Below, in pieces: positions 22,552-34,902 of a DNA stretch of 64,000 nucleotides. The stretch spans positions 17,266,001 through 17,330,000 of the forward strand of contig NC_134025.1 of assembly GCF_964204645.1 (NCBI RefSeq), written 5' to 3'. The stretch is from Tubulanus polymorphus. Lineage: Eukaryota; Nemertea; Palaeonemertea; Tubulaniformes; Tubulanidae. The notes below the pieces were generated by a model. The model was given only the letters and a program-made list of their open reading frames with translations. It was not told where the DNA came from and did not search any database. The position numbers were made by a program, and so were the translations under genes. Position 1 is the stretch's first letter. Each line of letters starts with the position of its first letter.

Positions 22552-23687
22552 GACATTATATTTACAATTTCAAACCTATATTTGAAAGATCTGGATATAA
22601 TATAAATGATAGAGGTGCCAGATATTTAGTACAAGAATTAAAATCTTTAGATGGTGAATATTCATTTGAAAGATGATTATTATATTGATATCACTTATAA
22701 AAATCAAAACAGAATATTAGCAGAATCAACTTTGAGTAATTGAGAACCATCTAGAATTAAAAGAATAAGTAATAGTAATGAAATAGAAAATGTTACCGAC
22801 ACAGAAATAAATCAAAATAAAACAGTATTTAAACAAAGAATTAATGACTTATTTGAAATAATCAATAATAATTTAGAAACAGAAACAACTTCTGAACAGA
22901 ATATAACTTCCAAAACTAGTAAACTTAAATCAAATAAAGTTCCAATTGAAAAACTTTTACCAAATGGGTTGCATGATGCAACAGAATTAGAAGATTTAAA
23001 TATATTTTCTGATAAAGCAATTAGAGAAATTATTAGTATAAGACTTGCATCTGATAAAATTGTGTATATATGATAAAAGTATAAGAGATTTTAAAATTAG
23101 AACTTTAGAAAAAGATAGAACTGATAAAATTAAAGAAATAGAACAATTAAAATTAGATAGAGATAAAAAATTAATTGAATAAATTGAATATAAAAAAAGA
23201 AATGCATATTTAGAAAAATAAAAAGATGATTTAGAATATAACATAGAATTACAGAAAGATATTAAATTATTATTCAAATCATATGATTATAATATCAATA
23301 GATTAAAAGTTATTTTTAAAGATTTGTTGATAAAAACAAATTCTGAAATGTCATTGAAAGATAGAATAAAATTATTATTTAAGTTAGAAGGTATCACAAT
23401 ACTTTCAATTCTAACAGTTGTAACTATGTTATTTACAACAATTGGTTTAGCTATTTCAAATTCGTTAAAATCTACGCCTACCCCCAATAAACCGGATAAA
23501 CCTCCAAGTCATAATAATTCTATACAGGATAAAGTTAAAGATGGTTTTAAAAAATTAGCAAAATATCTATGGGAACTATCTAAAAAATCTGCTGCAGCTT
23601 TACCAGGAATTATTCCGTCAATTGTTGGTTTTATATTGAAATCTGCTGGAAATATTCTTAACTTTGCTGCTGAACATATTATTAGGG
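22552..23687 (+). pseudogene. Polinton coiled-coil/hydrophobic gene, copy 1
   Basis: Readable protein segments: NFKPIFERSGYNINDRGARY (N-terminal region), a long charged helical region (…FSDKAIREIIS, then Lys/Glu/Ile-rich coil), SLKDRIKLLFKLEGIT, a hydrophobic stretch ILSILTVVTMLFTTIGLAIS, a proline-rich linker (PNKPDKPPSHNNSIQDK), then LWELSKKSAAALPGIIPSIV and a second hydrophobic stretch cut at the Helentron end (23688). Stops near 22676, 22741, 23071 and 23179-23221. The same gene occurs at 51577-52310 and at 56770-61300 (split), each time directly upstream of the major capsid gene. No named family recognised. By size, position and two hydrophobic segments it could be a minor capsid or membrane-active virion protein; that is inference. 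Confidence 0.7.
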
Positions 23688-23745
23688 TTTCTACTGCCTC
23701 GGCAGAAACCCTATTGGATTCCTGCTGATTATTATTTTAACATAT
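23688..23745 (+). mobile_element. Helentron/Helitron2-like 5' end
   Basis: AGGGTTTCTACTGCCTCGGCAGAAACCCT forms a strong hairpin (inverted GGGTTTCT / AGAAACCC), followed by ATTGGATTCCTGCTGATTATTATT. The same 55-base arrangement, hairpin plus ATT-run, is found inverted at 44490-44558. It breaks the Polinton gene within ATTATT. The far end of this copy was not found before the LINE. Confidence 0.6.
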
Positions 23746-24930
23746 TTTCCACTGAGTTTCGTCACATAAAAATCATCTTCTACATGTATTAGATTTGACT
23801 ACTAACAACTTTGAAACGAAATGTTAAACTCTGATAATAATATAACAGTCTCTTTCTGCGCGTAGTTTCTATGGATGTACTGTGCTTCCTATTTTAAACT
23901 TGAAGTTACTTAAAGATTACACCGGTGGAAATAGCAATCATCAATCATGGCGCGCTTACTGGCGCGAATCTGAAAGTTTGTGACGTCATTTAATAAATAA
24001 ATAAAGAAGGAATGCTCCGAGAATATCCAAATCACAGGTTACTGTGAATAACTGGGGTTCGACCATTCACAACTTAAAAATGTACTTCCTTGTTTGATTG
24101 CTAGCCAGAGACAGTCAGTAATGGGGAGTGATGGTACCGTTCGTGATAATGTTTTTATAATGGTTATTGGACGAATTAAATTTTATTCGACATTTATAGA
24201 ATTAATCGTTGACGGCGTTATTATTATATATCTTATTAGACACTTTATCAGCACAATTCTATAAAATTAATCATTGCCGGAATATATAGTGAATACTGAA
24301 AATACAATGCCACTCTCTCCACAGATTTCCATTTGAAATTAGAAAACGCAGTACAGTATCCACCACGGTCACGGCTGGCTTATCGGCCTCGAGGACGAAC
24401 AGTCTGAAATTTTCTGTTTTCTATTAGTTTTCCGATCCAATATTGCAAAACATCGCGATAGATAGAATTTAAAATCAACCCGGCACCGATAGCAAACGTA
24501 ACCATTAAAGAATAACAAAAAGACACTGATTTATATTACAAAAATATCAATTTATTTCAGAATGTGCATCTCCACCTATCCTTCTATGTGCATTACATAG
24601 ACTTTTGACGCCTCCACACACGAAAGATAACATACTTTATTGTCACGTGTGAACCTAAGTTAAACCTTTCAAACAATTCAGCCCCAAATGTGAAGGTAAG
24701 ATTATTCAATATGGCGTCGACGTTAGAGTGAGACCGGTTTTATTTCGCTCCTCCTTCTAAGCTCGTTAACTGGATTTTTTAATTATTCTATACGCGTGAA
24801 AATTACATGGATTATGGTATACGTTATGTTTGTCTGTTGTGGATCTCTCGTGAGTCTCGTGAACACCATATAATGACTGTTTTTCGTTATCGTAACTTAA
24901 TAAACCAGGTAGAAAATGCTCGCGCGATGA
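23746..24930. other. Non-genic stretch
   Basis: No supported gene. It presumably holds the body of the Helentron-like insertion starting at 23688 and the 5' flank of LINE-1, but no boundary could be drawn. Confidence 0.4.
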
Positions 24931-25063
24931 CGTAGTGACGAGAAATCGCAGTATATTCGCCGTATATTCACTCACGTATGAAGGATTTCTATTGAAGTTC
25001 CACGAACGTAGTAGAGTCGAACGATCATTACTTTTTGTTTATTCATTCAACGTTTTTCCTATA

Positions 25064-25970
25064 ATGGCTGGAGTTAATCAAAACAGTAAACCACCAATAA
25101 AAGCAAACGGAAAAAAAGCAGAAACTAGCAGTTCCGACGACTCAACATCATCAACGTCATCAACTGCGAGAACTCATAAGAGGTCGAAACCGCCCACTAT
25201 CGATGAATTCGAGAATGACGACGTATTTTCAAGTTCTGATAAATCCATTGGTGACGAGCTATTTGAGGTTAGAATCTCAGAAGCTCTAAGTAGCCCGCAT
25301 GTGCAAAAGATTATACAAACGATTGTCGATTCAATTCTCACAACGTTCAAGCGGGAAACGAAAACTATCATAAATGATAAATTCGACGCATTTTTATTTA
25401 AAAAACAGGATGAACTTAAACGTAGTGTCGATATACTCGATCGACGAATTAACAGCAAAATGTCGTGCAATCGACAAGTCATTTTCAGACGTCAATTACA
25501 GACTCGGCAATTGATGCGTACTACGAAGAATTAGAGATGTACACTAGAAGAAACTCTATCCGTATTTTTGGACTCAACGAACTTCCAGACGAAAATCCGC
25601 TTGAAAAATGTACGAAATTTTAAAAGAATCCCTGAACATTGATATCAATGCGTGTGGCATCGACCGAGCGCATCGAATAGGAAAATCAACTAGAGACCCG
25701 CGTGTTCTGAGACAAATGATCGTAAAATTTGTGCGTCATACTGACAAAGAGCTGGTTATCAAATAGCGTAGAAAATTAAAAGGATCCAAAACTAGTATCT
25801 CTGAGGAATTAACCCGCGGCAGAGCTCAATTCCTGAAGTACGTGCACAAACATCAAGCGGTTTCAGCATCATGGTCGAATGATGGTAAAATTATGGCCGT
25901 CATTAACAACGAGAAGCACCATCTTAGTGGCTATGCAGATTTTGATGAGATATTAAATCGTGTATCCTAG
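25064..25970 (+). pseudogene. LINE ORF1 protein
   Basis: The start MAGVNQNSKPP at 25064 is preferred over the upstream ATG at 24935. A Ser/Thr-rich disordered N-terminus is followed by a helical segment, then an L1-ORF1-like RRM region (ELEMYTRRNSIRIFGLNE, CGIDRAHRIG, VLRQMIVKFVRHTDKELVIK) and SEELTRGRAQFLKYV. Frameshifts near 25480 and 25606 and a TAG near 25765 disable it. Its role in related elements is RNA binding and chaperoning. Confidence 0.75.
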
Positions 25971-26260
25971 TTTGATTGATCCTGTCAAATCATAATTCCT
26001 TGATAACAATTATTATTTAGCATTTTAGAATTATTTAGGAGTAGCTAATCCTTTTATATACTCGTGGCTCTAGTTACTCGGTGTGGTTTATTGCTAATAG
26101 TATGTACTGTGATCACCAATTTTCTACATCGTCAATTTATTTTGTTTACATTGACTTTTTTGTGTATACATATGCCTACTTTGATCATAATGAGCGAAAT
26201 TTATCATGTAACGGTGAGTGCCGTCGAAGTATTACTATCACGCTTCAATTCCACTAGCAG

Positions 26261-26995
26261 ATGGCCAGTCATGCACATCCTGAGTTTATCGTAGGTTCGA
26301 GTAGTAAATATTATAAGGATTTAACGCAATTATCAAAGTTTGGATTATCAAACTTCTCCTTGTTTCATCTAAATATAAGGAGTTTTAATAAGAATTTTGA
26401 GAATTTGCAATTATATTTACACGTTTCAATTTTGGGATCCTAGCTTTAACTTCAACATGACAACAAGTCAATGTATAATTTACCTAATTATGAGTCGATT
26501 TTCATAAGTAGACAGGATACACGTGGTGGTGGAATAGCGATGTTTGTCCACAACACCATTAGATTTAGGGTACTGGATGATTTTACATATGTAAATGACA
26601 CATTCGAAAGTTTATTTATAGAAATCCAATTACCACATAATATGTCAAAACATATTGTTGGCACTATCTATCGACCACCTGATGTAAGTGTCTATAACTT
26701 TAACACTGATTTTCTACCACACTTAGAAAACTTAACTAGAACAGGGCGTAAGTGCTTCATATTGGGCGATTTCAATATAAATCTTTTCAACGCCGACTCT
26801 CATAAACCGACTGGAGATTTTATTTTCAATATGATCTCAACTGGTTTTTCGAATTTAATAGAAATGCCGACACGAGTAACCGACAGATCTTCTACTCTTA
26901 TTGACAATATTTATTCAAACTGTTATACTAGTTTCAATGCAATTTCAGGGATACTGATCAATGATATATCTGACCACTTTCCAATTTTTTGACGC
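26261..26995 (+). pseudogene. LINE ORF2, endonuclease part
   Basis: APE-type endonuclease motifs in order: FHLNIRSFNKNF (Asn motif), ...NLPNYESIFISRQDTRGGGI, TIYRPPDVSV, FILGDFNINLF, LIDNIYSN and the C-terminal SDHFPIF. A frame break near 26440-26470 loses the segment with the usual ETW motif. It would nick target DNA to prime reverse transcription. Confidence 0.8.
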
Positions 26996-27895
26996 CTAAT
27001 AAAACGTTACCATTATGAAACCTAAACAATGATAACCATTCAGCGTCATTTTACAAACGACAACCGTAAATCGATGTGCAAAACGTCACAGGTTTATGTG
27101 TACACATACAAGCTATTGGGCAAAATATTATTGATAAAGATGTAGAATGGCTCCCTGGGATTATATAATGACCTCTATTTGAACGTCGAAATGTTATATC
27201 GCATTGAATATCACGAGAAGACGTATTGTAATAGTAAAGGATGTACGATTATATCAGGAGCGGCAGGCATAAATAGAAATGATAAGTAAATCGGATTATT
27301 CGGTTAAATGGCGGATGTATACACGATTTGGAAGTCTGATATAAAAGTCAGACCCTGACATGGGGATGCTAGTGGAATGACGAAGCTATCTACGATCTGA
27401 GTAGGGCCGGCGTGAATATCATCGGCGGCTACAAGCGGTCCATATAAAAACGTGTAAACATATAATTTCAATATCCAAATGTTTTAGAAAATATGTTATA
27501 TACGTCCACTGATGGCATGTGTATAAGGTGACAATTCAATTCAATACTTTATTGATCCTTATTACATAGAAATTCCGGGATAAAATTCCAAAAATCAATA
27601 AATTTACAAATTTTAAAATAAGCAAATACAAAATACAAGACACACGGGTAATTCATACAGAATAACATGAATAAGTTATTTAAATGACAATGTCTACTTT
27701 AACCCAGACTCAAGTCTAATATCAAGTGACAGCCAGACCGGGCCCCAGGACCTGTATCATCTACCCAATCGCCAAATCTCATAATTTCCCAAATTTCTTA
27801 AAACTTCGATTTCAAATTTGCAATTCCACATTAGCTTACCAGAAATTCTTCATTTTTTCGCAGGCGTCAAATAATTAATTAAAGTTAATTTTCTT
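26996..27895. other. Insertion within LINE ORF2
   Basis: Non-coding material between the endonuclease and RT halves. From about 27535 an AATTCAATTCAATACTTTAT block reads, on the minus strand, like the 3' tail of another non-LTR element (AATAAAGTATTGAATTGAATT type). A similar AATTCAATTCAATAGC block is at 41610. The remainder is unassigned. Confidence 0.45.
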
Positions 27896-27904
27896 GTTGC
27901 AATT

Positions 27905-29219
27905 ATGCCGGAAGTCAAAGTCAAACATAAATCAACTAGGACGGTTAGTTATCGAAAAATGTCAGATCATGATATCGCTCGATTTAAACGAAAGCTAATT
28001 GCACATGATTGGACTCATGTGTTTAATATTCATGATGCTAATGTGGCCTATAACTCTTTTTATATTGTATTCTACAAATATTACACGGAATGTTTCCCTA
28101 TAATCAATAGAAAGTTTTCGATATCTAGGGACAAGAAACACGAATGGTTTTCTAACGGTTTATTGATTTCTTTAAAAAAGAAGGATTCTCTTTATAGAAG
28201 ATACCTGTCTAGTAAACTTCAAACTGATAGAGATATCTACAATAGATATAGAAACGTTTTTAATACTTGTATCAAAAAGGCTAAAAGGCTTCACTATAAC
28301 TCTATGTTAAACAATGCGACAGATTCCAAAGAAACCTTGAAAATAATCAATGACCTAATTAATAGAAAATCATCAAATTCTAAATTTCCTCATGTTTTTG
28401 AACAGAATGGTGTTATGTACAAAAATAATCTCAGTATAGCCAATGAATTTAATAAGTGTTTTTTGCATAAGCGGGTCCAAATTTAGCCAATGATATTTTA
28501 CCTACTAACAAAACATTTTTCACTTTTCTGGGTCCGCCACAACAAAATAATATCTTTTTCTCTCTCACAGATTCTTTAGAAATTGAAAATATTGTTTCAA
28601 AATTTAAAAATAGTAATAACACTGGTCATGATGGTATCAATCAAAAGATCCTCAAGAGAGTAATTGACGCTATATCTCTGCCGTTAGCTCATATTTTAAA
28701 TCTAAGTTTGCTTAATGGGCAAGTACCTGAATCCTTCAAAATATCAAAGATATTACCTTTTTTCAAATCTGGAGATGTTTCACATTTTTCAAGTTCTTTG
28801 GACAAGTGTAAAATACTATCTCCATGTCAATTTGGATTTAGGAAAGACCATTCCACCAACATGGCTATTACTGTTATCATAGATAAAATTATCAATAATT
28901 TAGACAATGGCAAATCTACTGTAGGAATATTTTAGACCTTACGCGTGCATTTGATACAGTGAATCATGAAATTCTATTGTCTAAACTTTGCCATTATAGC
29001 ATCAGCGGTACGCCACTACTCTGGTTTAGAAACTATCTTTCAAACCGTTTCCAGACTGTTCTTTTCAAAGAGCCTACTAGCACTACCTATCCTGTATTCT
29101 GTGGAGTGCCTCAAGGATCTATTTTGGGGCCGATCCTTTTTTTATTATATATAAATGACCTTGCGTCAAGAATTTTTAATCTTATCATGCTTAAAATGCC
29201 TTGCATTGTTTATCCGTAA
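27905..29219 (+). pseudogene. LINE ORF2, reverse transcriptase part
   Basis: A linker region (WFSNGLLISLKKKDSLYRRY, TLKIINDLINRKSS, ANEFNKCF) leads into RT motifs: TGHDGINQKILK, FKISKILPFFKSGD, CQFGFRKDHSTNMA, LTRAFDTVNHEILL and CGVPQGSILGPILFLLYIND. Stops or frameshifts lie near 28484, 28780 and 28933. Sequence degenerates before the FADD catalytic box, after about 29190, so polymerase activity is excluded. Confidence 0.85.
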
Positions 29220-30550
29220 AACTGGGCGAACTTCCCGGTTATCGGAGTTAGAAAACTGTTGAAAATACCACAAAAATTGGGACTCGAAGCTTCTGGAACA
29301 ATATTTTTTAATACATATAACCTTACCCTAAGCTACCCTATAGTAATGGGGAAGCCAGTATTTTTATTGCGCAACCTGCTTCATGTGTATTGTGCTGCCC
29401 TCTGAAAAGCACCTTATGTCAGCTGACCAGATCAGTTTTGCCTGGTCATTGTGAGTGTCAGGTTGACTTAATAAACCTCATGATCAAAACGTTCATGCTC
29501 GTTTTGTTATCAATATTTAGGTTGCTGTCTCAGACTGAGAGCAGTCAACGGTTGCTGACGCAGTTGGTGAGGGACCAGTGAGGATTTTGTCGCTGTTCTA
29601 CAGGGAGACCAGTCGCTGAGGCCACTATCAGTAACCCGTTTAATTTCACTTACCTACGTGGGGCCACGGCGTCTTGGAAGATAAGCAGCAAGGCAGAAGT
29701 CTTAGATAAGTTGGAGCATCACCTTTGCGTCAGATCACTTACTCGTCAATCATCGCGTGAAGCCGGCGGGAAAAATACGTCGGATACGACAGAGATTGGC
29801 CGAAGAAGTTGAATACTTCAAATAATCAAGTTGAGGTTCATCTAATAGTACGCTTATGATCCTGCATGTTCCGAATATATTTTGTTGTGCTATATATATA
29901 TGCCACGTAGTTTAATTGAATTAATTCAGCGCTACTGAAAAGTTGCATCAGTTAGCGTGTTTCGCTTTGCTTTCTGTTGCTTGTGCTTGTGTGTTGCAAT
30001 TTGTGTTATTTTTCTGACTGGAAGAGACATCGCTCTGGTCAGTTTTGCTTTATTTTTGCTTGTGTTTACGTTATGTTTATGCGCGTTGCGTTCTTAGCTG
30101 TGATGATGTACGTTGCGTTCCGTAAATAGTTGAGTTTATGTACGTTGCGTTTCCTGCTGGAAGTTACTTTCGTTTTCATTCATTAGTCGGTTGGTGGACG
30201 GTGTGTGGTAAAAATGTGACTTATATTTGATCTTGTGACTGGAAAAAGTCGATTATCATTTTATGTTTTTCAGTTTATTTCTTCTAAAAATTGATTTCAT
30301 TTTTGCTATCCTGTCCAGGAGTCAGGGGTAGGTTTAAGTTTATGTTTTTTAGTAAAAAGTGTAGTGCATGAATTCAATTGGTTTTGCTAAAAGCAATGTT
30401 AAGACTAATTTACTGGTAGAAGGTTAAGGTTTCTATTCACTACTGTGAAAAAATTGATTTGATTTAAGCTGGCCTAAAGCAGGTCCAGTTAAGGTGGTTG
30501 ATTCAGTTTCAATTATTTTGTTTTTTGGATGAATTGTGTTGTAAGTACAC
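29220..30550. other. Non-genic stretch upstream of Gypsy-A gag
   Basis: No gene supported. From about 29930 the plus strand becomes T/G-rich (TTTGCTTGTGTT-type) up to the gag start, as an LTR leader might. No second LTR copy or primer-binding site could be matched, so the 5' end of Gypsy-A is undefined. Confidence 0.4.
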
Positions 30551-30667
30551 TTGCAAGAGGTAGGTCTGTGTAGTCACAACGACTCCGCATACCGGAGTAA
30601 GCATTTACCGTGGGATATTAATACAGTTAAAAGTTTATTTTTGGCTGAGGAACGGAAGCTCAGCAAC

Positions 30668-31931
30668 ATGTCATTACAGGATCGTGGGTTAGTTGCGCAA
30701 GTTGATCCGCAATTAGTTTCCGCTGAAGAACTTCAGAGGGCATTACGTTCTTTTGGTATCATAGAACTGTTGAAGCAAGGTAATGATGGTTATTTAGTGG
30801 TGTTTTTCAGGGTAGAAAACGTTGAAAAATTATTGGCTACCAGGGATCACATTGTTGTCAACTCAAAAAGGGTAACCATTTTTCCACTTAAAGATTTGAG
30901 TGATTCAGATTCCATGGTTGAGCAATTACAGGTTGAATTGGATAAGATGGCCTTAAACCGTGCTCAGCAAATTGTGAATAGTGTTCAGCGGGGGTCAGTA
31001 AAAAAAGAGAGTCTACAAAGAAGCCTGGTCTTTCGTCTCCTCTTTTATCAGCCAAACCTGGGTTCTCGGAGGTATCTGACAAAAATTCTGGTGGTATTCC
31101 GTTCGTTTCCTTTGGGAGCAATATCCGTATAAGTTCATTTAGCGGCGAGGGAGGTAAAGGAGAAGCAGATTTTAGGCATTGGAGAAACGAGGTTAACTGT
31201 TTGCAGGGAGATCCAACTATTAACCACAGTACCTTGATTTCCGCTATTCGTCGTTCGGTTAAGGGTGCAGCGGCCAAGCTATTGTTGTCGATGGGTGAAT
31301 CTACAACTGTGAAAAAGATAATCGACAAATTTTCGGTAGTGTATTATCACCCTCACAGGTTATGATGAATTTTTATACAGCAAAACAGGAGCTGCACGAA
31401 GACGTTGCTACGTGGGCTTGTCGGTTGGATGATTTACGTGGACATTCATGTGATATCTCAGACGAGATCGTCAGGAACCAGTTTTGTGCGGGGTTGATAA
31501 ATGCCCAAATAAAAATCGCTGTGCGTCCGTTACTGCAAACCGCGGCGCCTTTTGAAGATTTGGTTCCTGAAGCTCGGGTCGTCGAGCAGGAACTCGCGGT
31601 CAGCAAAGAGTCTCTGGGTTCATCTGTTCGAAGTAAGGTGATACCGCGGGAAGTTGGACATCGTGCGGTCTTGTCGGATACAGCGAAGGGGCCTGGTGCA
31701 TCCCGTGATTTCGAGATGAAGTTGGAAAAGAAGTTGGATGATATGCATCGGGAAATGAAGGAACTTGTCGCCAAGGTGTCCGAAATGGATAGTCGACTGA
31801 GGAGACTAGAGAAGGATGTAGGTGTAGGAAAGGCATGTTATAGATGTCGTCAGCCTGGTTATTACATTAAAAATTGCCCGGAGTGGAGCAAGATGCCAGT
31901 GACGCCTACACCTACACCTCCACCTACTTAA
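30668..31931 (+). pseudogene. Gypsy-A gag
   Basis: The start at 30668 (MSLQDRGLVAQVDP) follows an in-frame leader from 30551. The N-terminal 100 residues look like a small RRM-like fold (ELLKQGNDGYLVVFFRVENV). After a frameshift near 31010 comes a capsid region of PNMA/Gypsy type (GEADFRHWRNEVNCL, STLISAIRRSVKGAAAKLLL, VMMNFYTAKQELHEDVATWA), then a coiled-coil (DMHREMKELVAKVSEMDSRL) and a zinc knuckle CYRCRQPGYYIKNC whose His is Tyr. A second frameshift lies near 31340. Two frame breaks and the knuckle change make it non-functional. Confidence 0.8.
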
Positions 31932-31947
31932 ACCGAGCACAATAACC

Positions 31948-34433
31948 ATGGAGGAATTAATAGATGGATTGCTCGGACCTGCTAGCGAAATGGACGTGTT
32001 AGTGAACGGTATGAGCTGCATCGCATTGATAGATACTGGAGCTATGGTATCGACTTTATCAAAGAAATTTGTGGATGAAGCAGGAATTCGGATCAATCCG
32101 TTGGAGGAGATCTTAGATGTGACTACCGCCGGAGGACACTCGTTGCCATATTTGGGATATTCAGAAGTTAAAGTTGATATGGGTCGCCAATTTCATTGGG
32201 TGCTATGTCTGGTTGTCCCTACGACTGATTATCAGCAGCAAGTCCCGGTCATTTTAGGAACAAATCTACTGCGACAGTTAGATGCATCTGAAGAAAATTT
32301 GCCGTTGCCTTGGAAGGCGCATGTTAACCAAATGAGTGAGGCAGAAGATGCAGTTGTAAGGACTGATACTGCTTTTGAAGTTGGTCCCTACTCGGAGATG
32401 GTAACGAAAAGGATTTTGCGAACTCCAGTACGGGGAGATCTCAACGTGATGACGTCGCAAGTTTCCGTTACGCTTCCCGGTAATTTAATCGTAGCACCGT
32501 CAGTGTCCTCTGTAAACAGGTATAAGTATAATAAGGTGTCCGTAATCATACGTAATATTGGGGCTACCACTGTGAAGATTCCTGCGAAAACACCGTTAGC
32601 TAATGTTTTTTATGTAGATCCTGTGAGGTTAGCTGGATTGGATCCGTACAAAGCAGGTGCCTGCGGAAAAGATGTAAAATCGCATGAAGTAAAGTCCACT
32701 TATGATTGTGGAACTAGGTTTGATTTAAATTACGAAACGAATGTAAATAGTGTATATAGTAGCGAAAAAATATCGAATGAGGATGATTCTAGTCACGATG
32801 CATCGTTAGCCGCTGTTTTCGACCGGGAAAAGTTCCTGACGGGTTTTTATTTTGATGAGGAGTCGCTAACTGGAGAACAGGTGGGGCAATTGAAGGATCT
32901 CCTTTGTCGATGGAGCGACTTGTTCTCGAGGAGCGACGACGATCACGGTCAGACAAACCTGGTAAAGCACCGGATACGGTTAACCGATGATACACCTGTT
33001 AAGGAACGCTATCGCCGCGTACCTCCCAGGATGATAGAGGAAGTGCGACAACACTTGAAAATGATGCTTGACGCGGGGATAATTCGGCCATCATCCTCTC
33101 CGTATTCATCACCCGTAGTCTTGGTTCGGAAACGTAATGGGGAACTGAGATTCTGTATTGATTACAGGTCCTTAAATGCAAAAACCGTTGGGGATAGTTT
33201 CTCGTTACCTCGAGTAGATGATCTGCTTGACTCCATGAGCCGTACTAAGTATTTTTCGTCGCTTGATTTGAAAGCCGGTTACTGGCAAGTGGAGATGGAG
33301 GAAACCGATAAGGAGAAAACGGCATTCAATGTAGGGCCAGGCTATGGTTTTTTCGAATGTAACATCATGCCTTTCCGACTGACAGGAGCGCCTTCTACAT
33401 TCCAGAGACTCATGGAACAGTGTCTCGGTGACCTTACATTGCAGGAATGCATCTGTTATCTCGACGACATCTTGGTACACTCGGAGACTTGGATCGAACA
33501 CTTAGAGAGATTAGAGCGAGTTTTCCAGAGATTATTTAAAGCGGGGTTGAAACTCAACGGGAAAAAAAATGCCTATTCGGACGGAGAGCGCTAATCTATC
33601 TGGGACACCGGGTGTCTGAGAACGGAATCGAGGCGGATCCGTCGAAAATCGACGTGATTGAAAAGTGGCCAGTACCTGGAACGGTTGGCGAGGTTCGTCG
33701 TTTCCTTGGATACACAGGGTACTACCGCAAGTTCATTAAAAACTACGCTTCGATTGCCAAGCCACTAACGGATTTGCTGGCCTGCATTCCCCCTGATGAA
33801 GTGAAGCGCTCAAGGAATAAGCCTGTGAATTGGGGAGAGCAACAGGATGAGAGTTTTAGGAAATTAAAGAACCCGCTTACCACTCCTCCAGTTTTAGGGT
33901 TCGCGGATTTCAACAAACCGTTCGAACTTCACACGGACGCATCACTGGTAGGTTTAGGTGCTGTCCTGTATCAAGAGATCGATGGGAAGGAAAGGGTCAT
34001 TGCCTACGCTAGTCGGACGTTGACTAAGAGCGAGAGAAATTATCCTGCCCACAAACTGGAGTTCCTCGCGCTAAAATGGGCCGTGGTAGACAAGTTCAGG
34101 GATTACCTTTATGCAGCCCCATGTTCAGTTTATACTGATAATAATCCTCTGACTTATGCGTTATCGTCTGCAAAGTTGGACGCAACTGGTCACCGGTGGC
34201 TCCAGGCGTTGTCGTCTTTTCGGTTGGAGTTAGTGTACCGCAGTGGAGCCAACAACACCGATGCAGATGCTCTATCGAGACTTCGTCTTGGAGAGAATGC
34301 GATTGAAGCGGTTTGCGAGGGGTTAAAGGCCACCGAAGGACAATCGGAGAGGCGTTTCGTGGTCGGCGAGGTGGACATCGCCTTGAAGCAAAAAGAAGAC
34401 CCTGCGTTACGTAGCCTTATTCGTTCTCTGTAG
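31948..34433 (+). pseudogene. Gypsy-A protease, reverse transcriptase and RNase H
   Basis: Retropepsin ALIDTGAMVSTLSKKF (active-site DTGA, about 32022-32060) and PVILGTNLLRQL. The RT has RFCIDYRSLNAKTV, FSSLDLKAGYWQVEM, CNIMPFRLTGAPSTFQRLM and catalytic CYLDDILVH (about 33455). A frameshift near 33580 precedes LGHRVSENGIEAD and VRRFLGYTGYYRKFI. RNase H has FELHTDASLVGLGAVLYQE, KLEFLALKWAV, VYTDNNPLTYAL and TDADALSRL. The frame stops at 34433 (TAG), with the normal linker continuing to the LTR-B insertion point. It copies element RNA into cDNA in related Gypsy elements. Confidence 0.9.
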
Positions 34434-34516
34434 TCAGGTGGCAAAGTTTCTCTAAAAACGAAGGAAGAAAAACGTTTCTAGCGGCATTTACCCAATCTAG
34501 TCATAAAAGAAGGTGT

Positions 34517-34902
34517 TGTTCCGCGGTCCCTTTCTCTATTGTCTTTTTCCTCTATTACAAACTCCGGTCCCTGGCGAGAAAGTCGACCACGAACACAGAA
34601 ACCCGAAAACCAAGGAATAAAAGGAACTCCGGATTTAAATATGATAATACTCAACTTTTATTCTACAATTTAAACTGAACTTTAGTCTCAACAATTTATA
34701 AAATTCCCTACATTTTAATTTAGAATTTTGTTACAAATCCCGCACACAAGAAGATGCAATTCAACCGGATAGCCGAAAGTTATCTGTTCTATAGTCTTCT
34801 AATGCTTCCCCTGAAAATGCTTTCTAAAAGAGTTCGCTCTCTCTCGAGGTGCGGCCCCTTTTATACGGCTGCGTCCACACCCAAGAAAAATCCAGAACCC
34901 TG
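34517..34902 (-). repeat. LTR-B 3' LTR fragment
   Basis: It is nearly identical to 47172-47559. On the minus strand it carries a TATAAAAGGGGC promoter box (about 34856-34867) and an AATAAAAGTTG polyadenylation-type signal (about 34656). The match stops abruptly after AGAACCCTG, so the inner part of this LTR is missing. Confidence 0.85.

Larger units (their letters stand above)
10281..23687 (+). mobile_element. Polinton/Maverick copy 1 (PolB end), heavily interrupted
   Basis: One AT-rich Polinton segment on the plus strand, readable as three PolB pieces (10281-10572, 12986-14022, 19548-21196) and a downstream coiled-coil/hydrophobic gene (22552-23687). Removing the three insertions rejoins consecutive PolB protein segments at the first two junctions, which shows they were once one gene. 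Polintons are large self-synthesising DNA transposons, relatives of adintoviruses, that encode protein-primed PolB. Base composition is far more AT-rich than the inserted retroelements. Confidence 0.8.
24936..29219 (+). mobile_element. LINE-1 of the window: non-LTR retrotransposon, degenerate, 3'-truncated
   Basis: Two-ORF non-LTR element: an ORF1 with an RRM-like nucleic-acid-binding protein (25064-25970) and an ORF2 with apurinic endonuclease (26261-26995) and reverse transcriptase (27900-29219). An insertion of about 0.9 kb (26996-27895) splits ORF2 between the endonuclease and the RT. The RT ends before the catalytic FADD box. Sequence style (YRPP, GDFNIN, GVPQGSILGP) places it in the Jockey/CR1-like superfamily; the clade is not resolved. 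Confidence 0.8.
30551..34516 (+). mobile_element. Gypsy-A, 5' part (gag-protease-RT-RNase H)
   Basis: Plus-strand Ty3/Gypsy element. The frame reads through RNase H and the linker HLPNLVIKEGV until 34516, where LTR-B begins. The same polyprotein resumes near 48212 (YKSFDLFESTIQL ...) with the integrase. The two halves therefore belong to one element split by about 13.7 kb. Confidence 0.85.
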
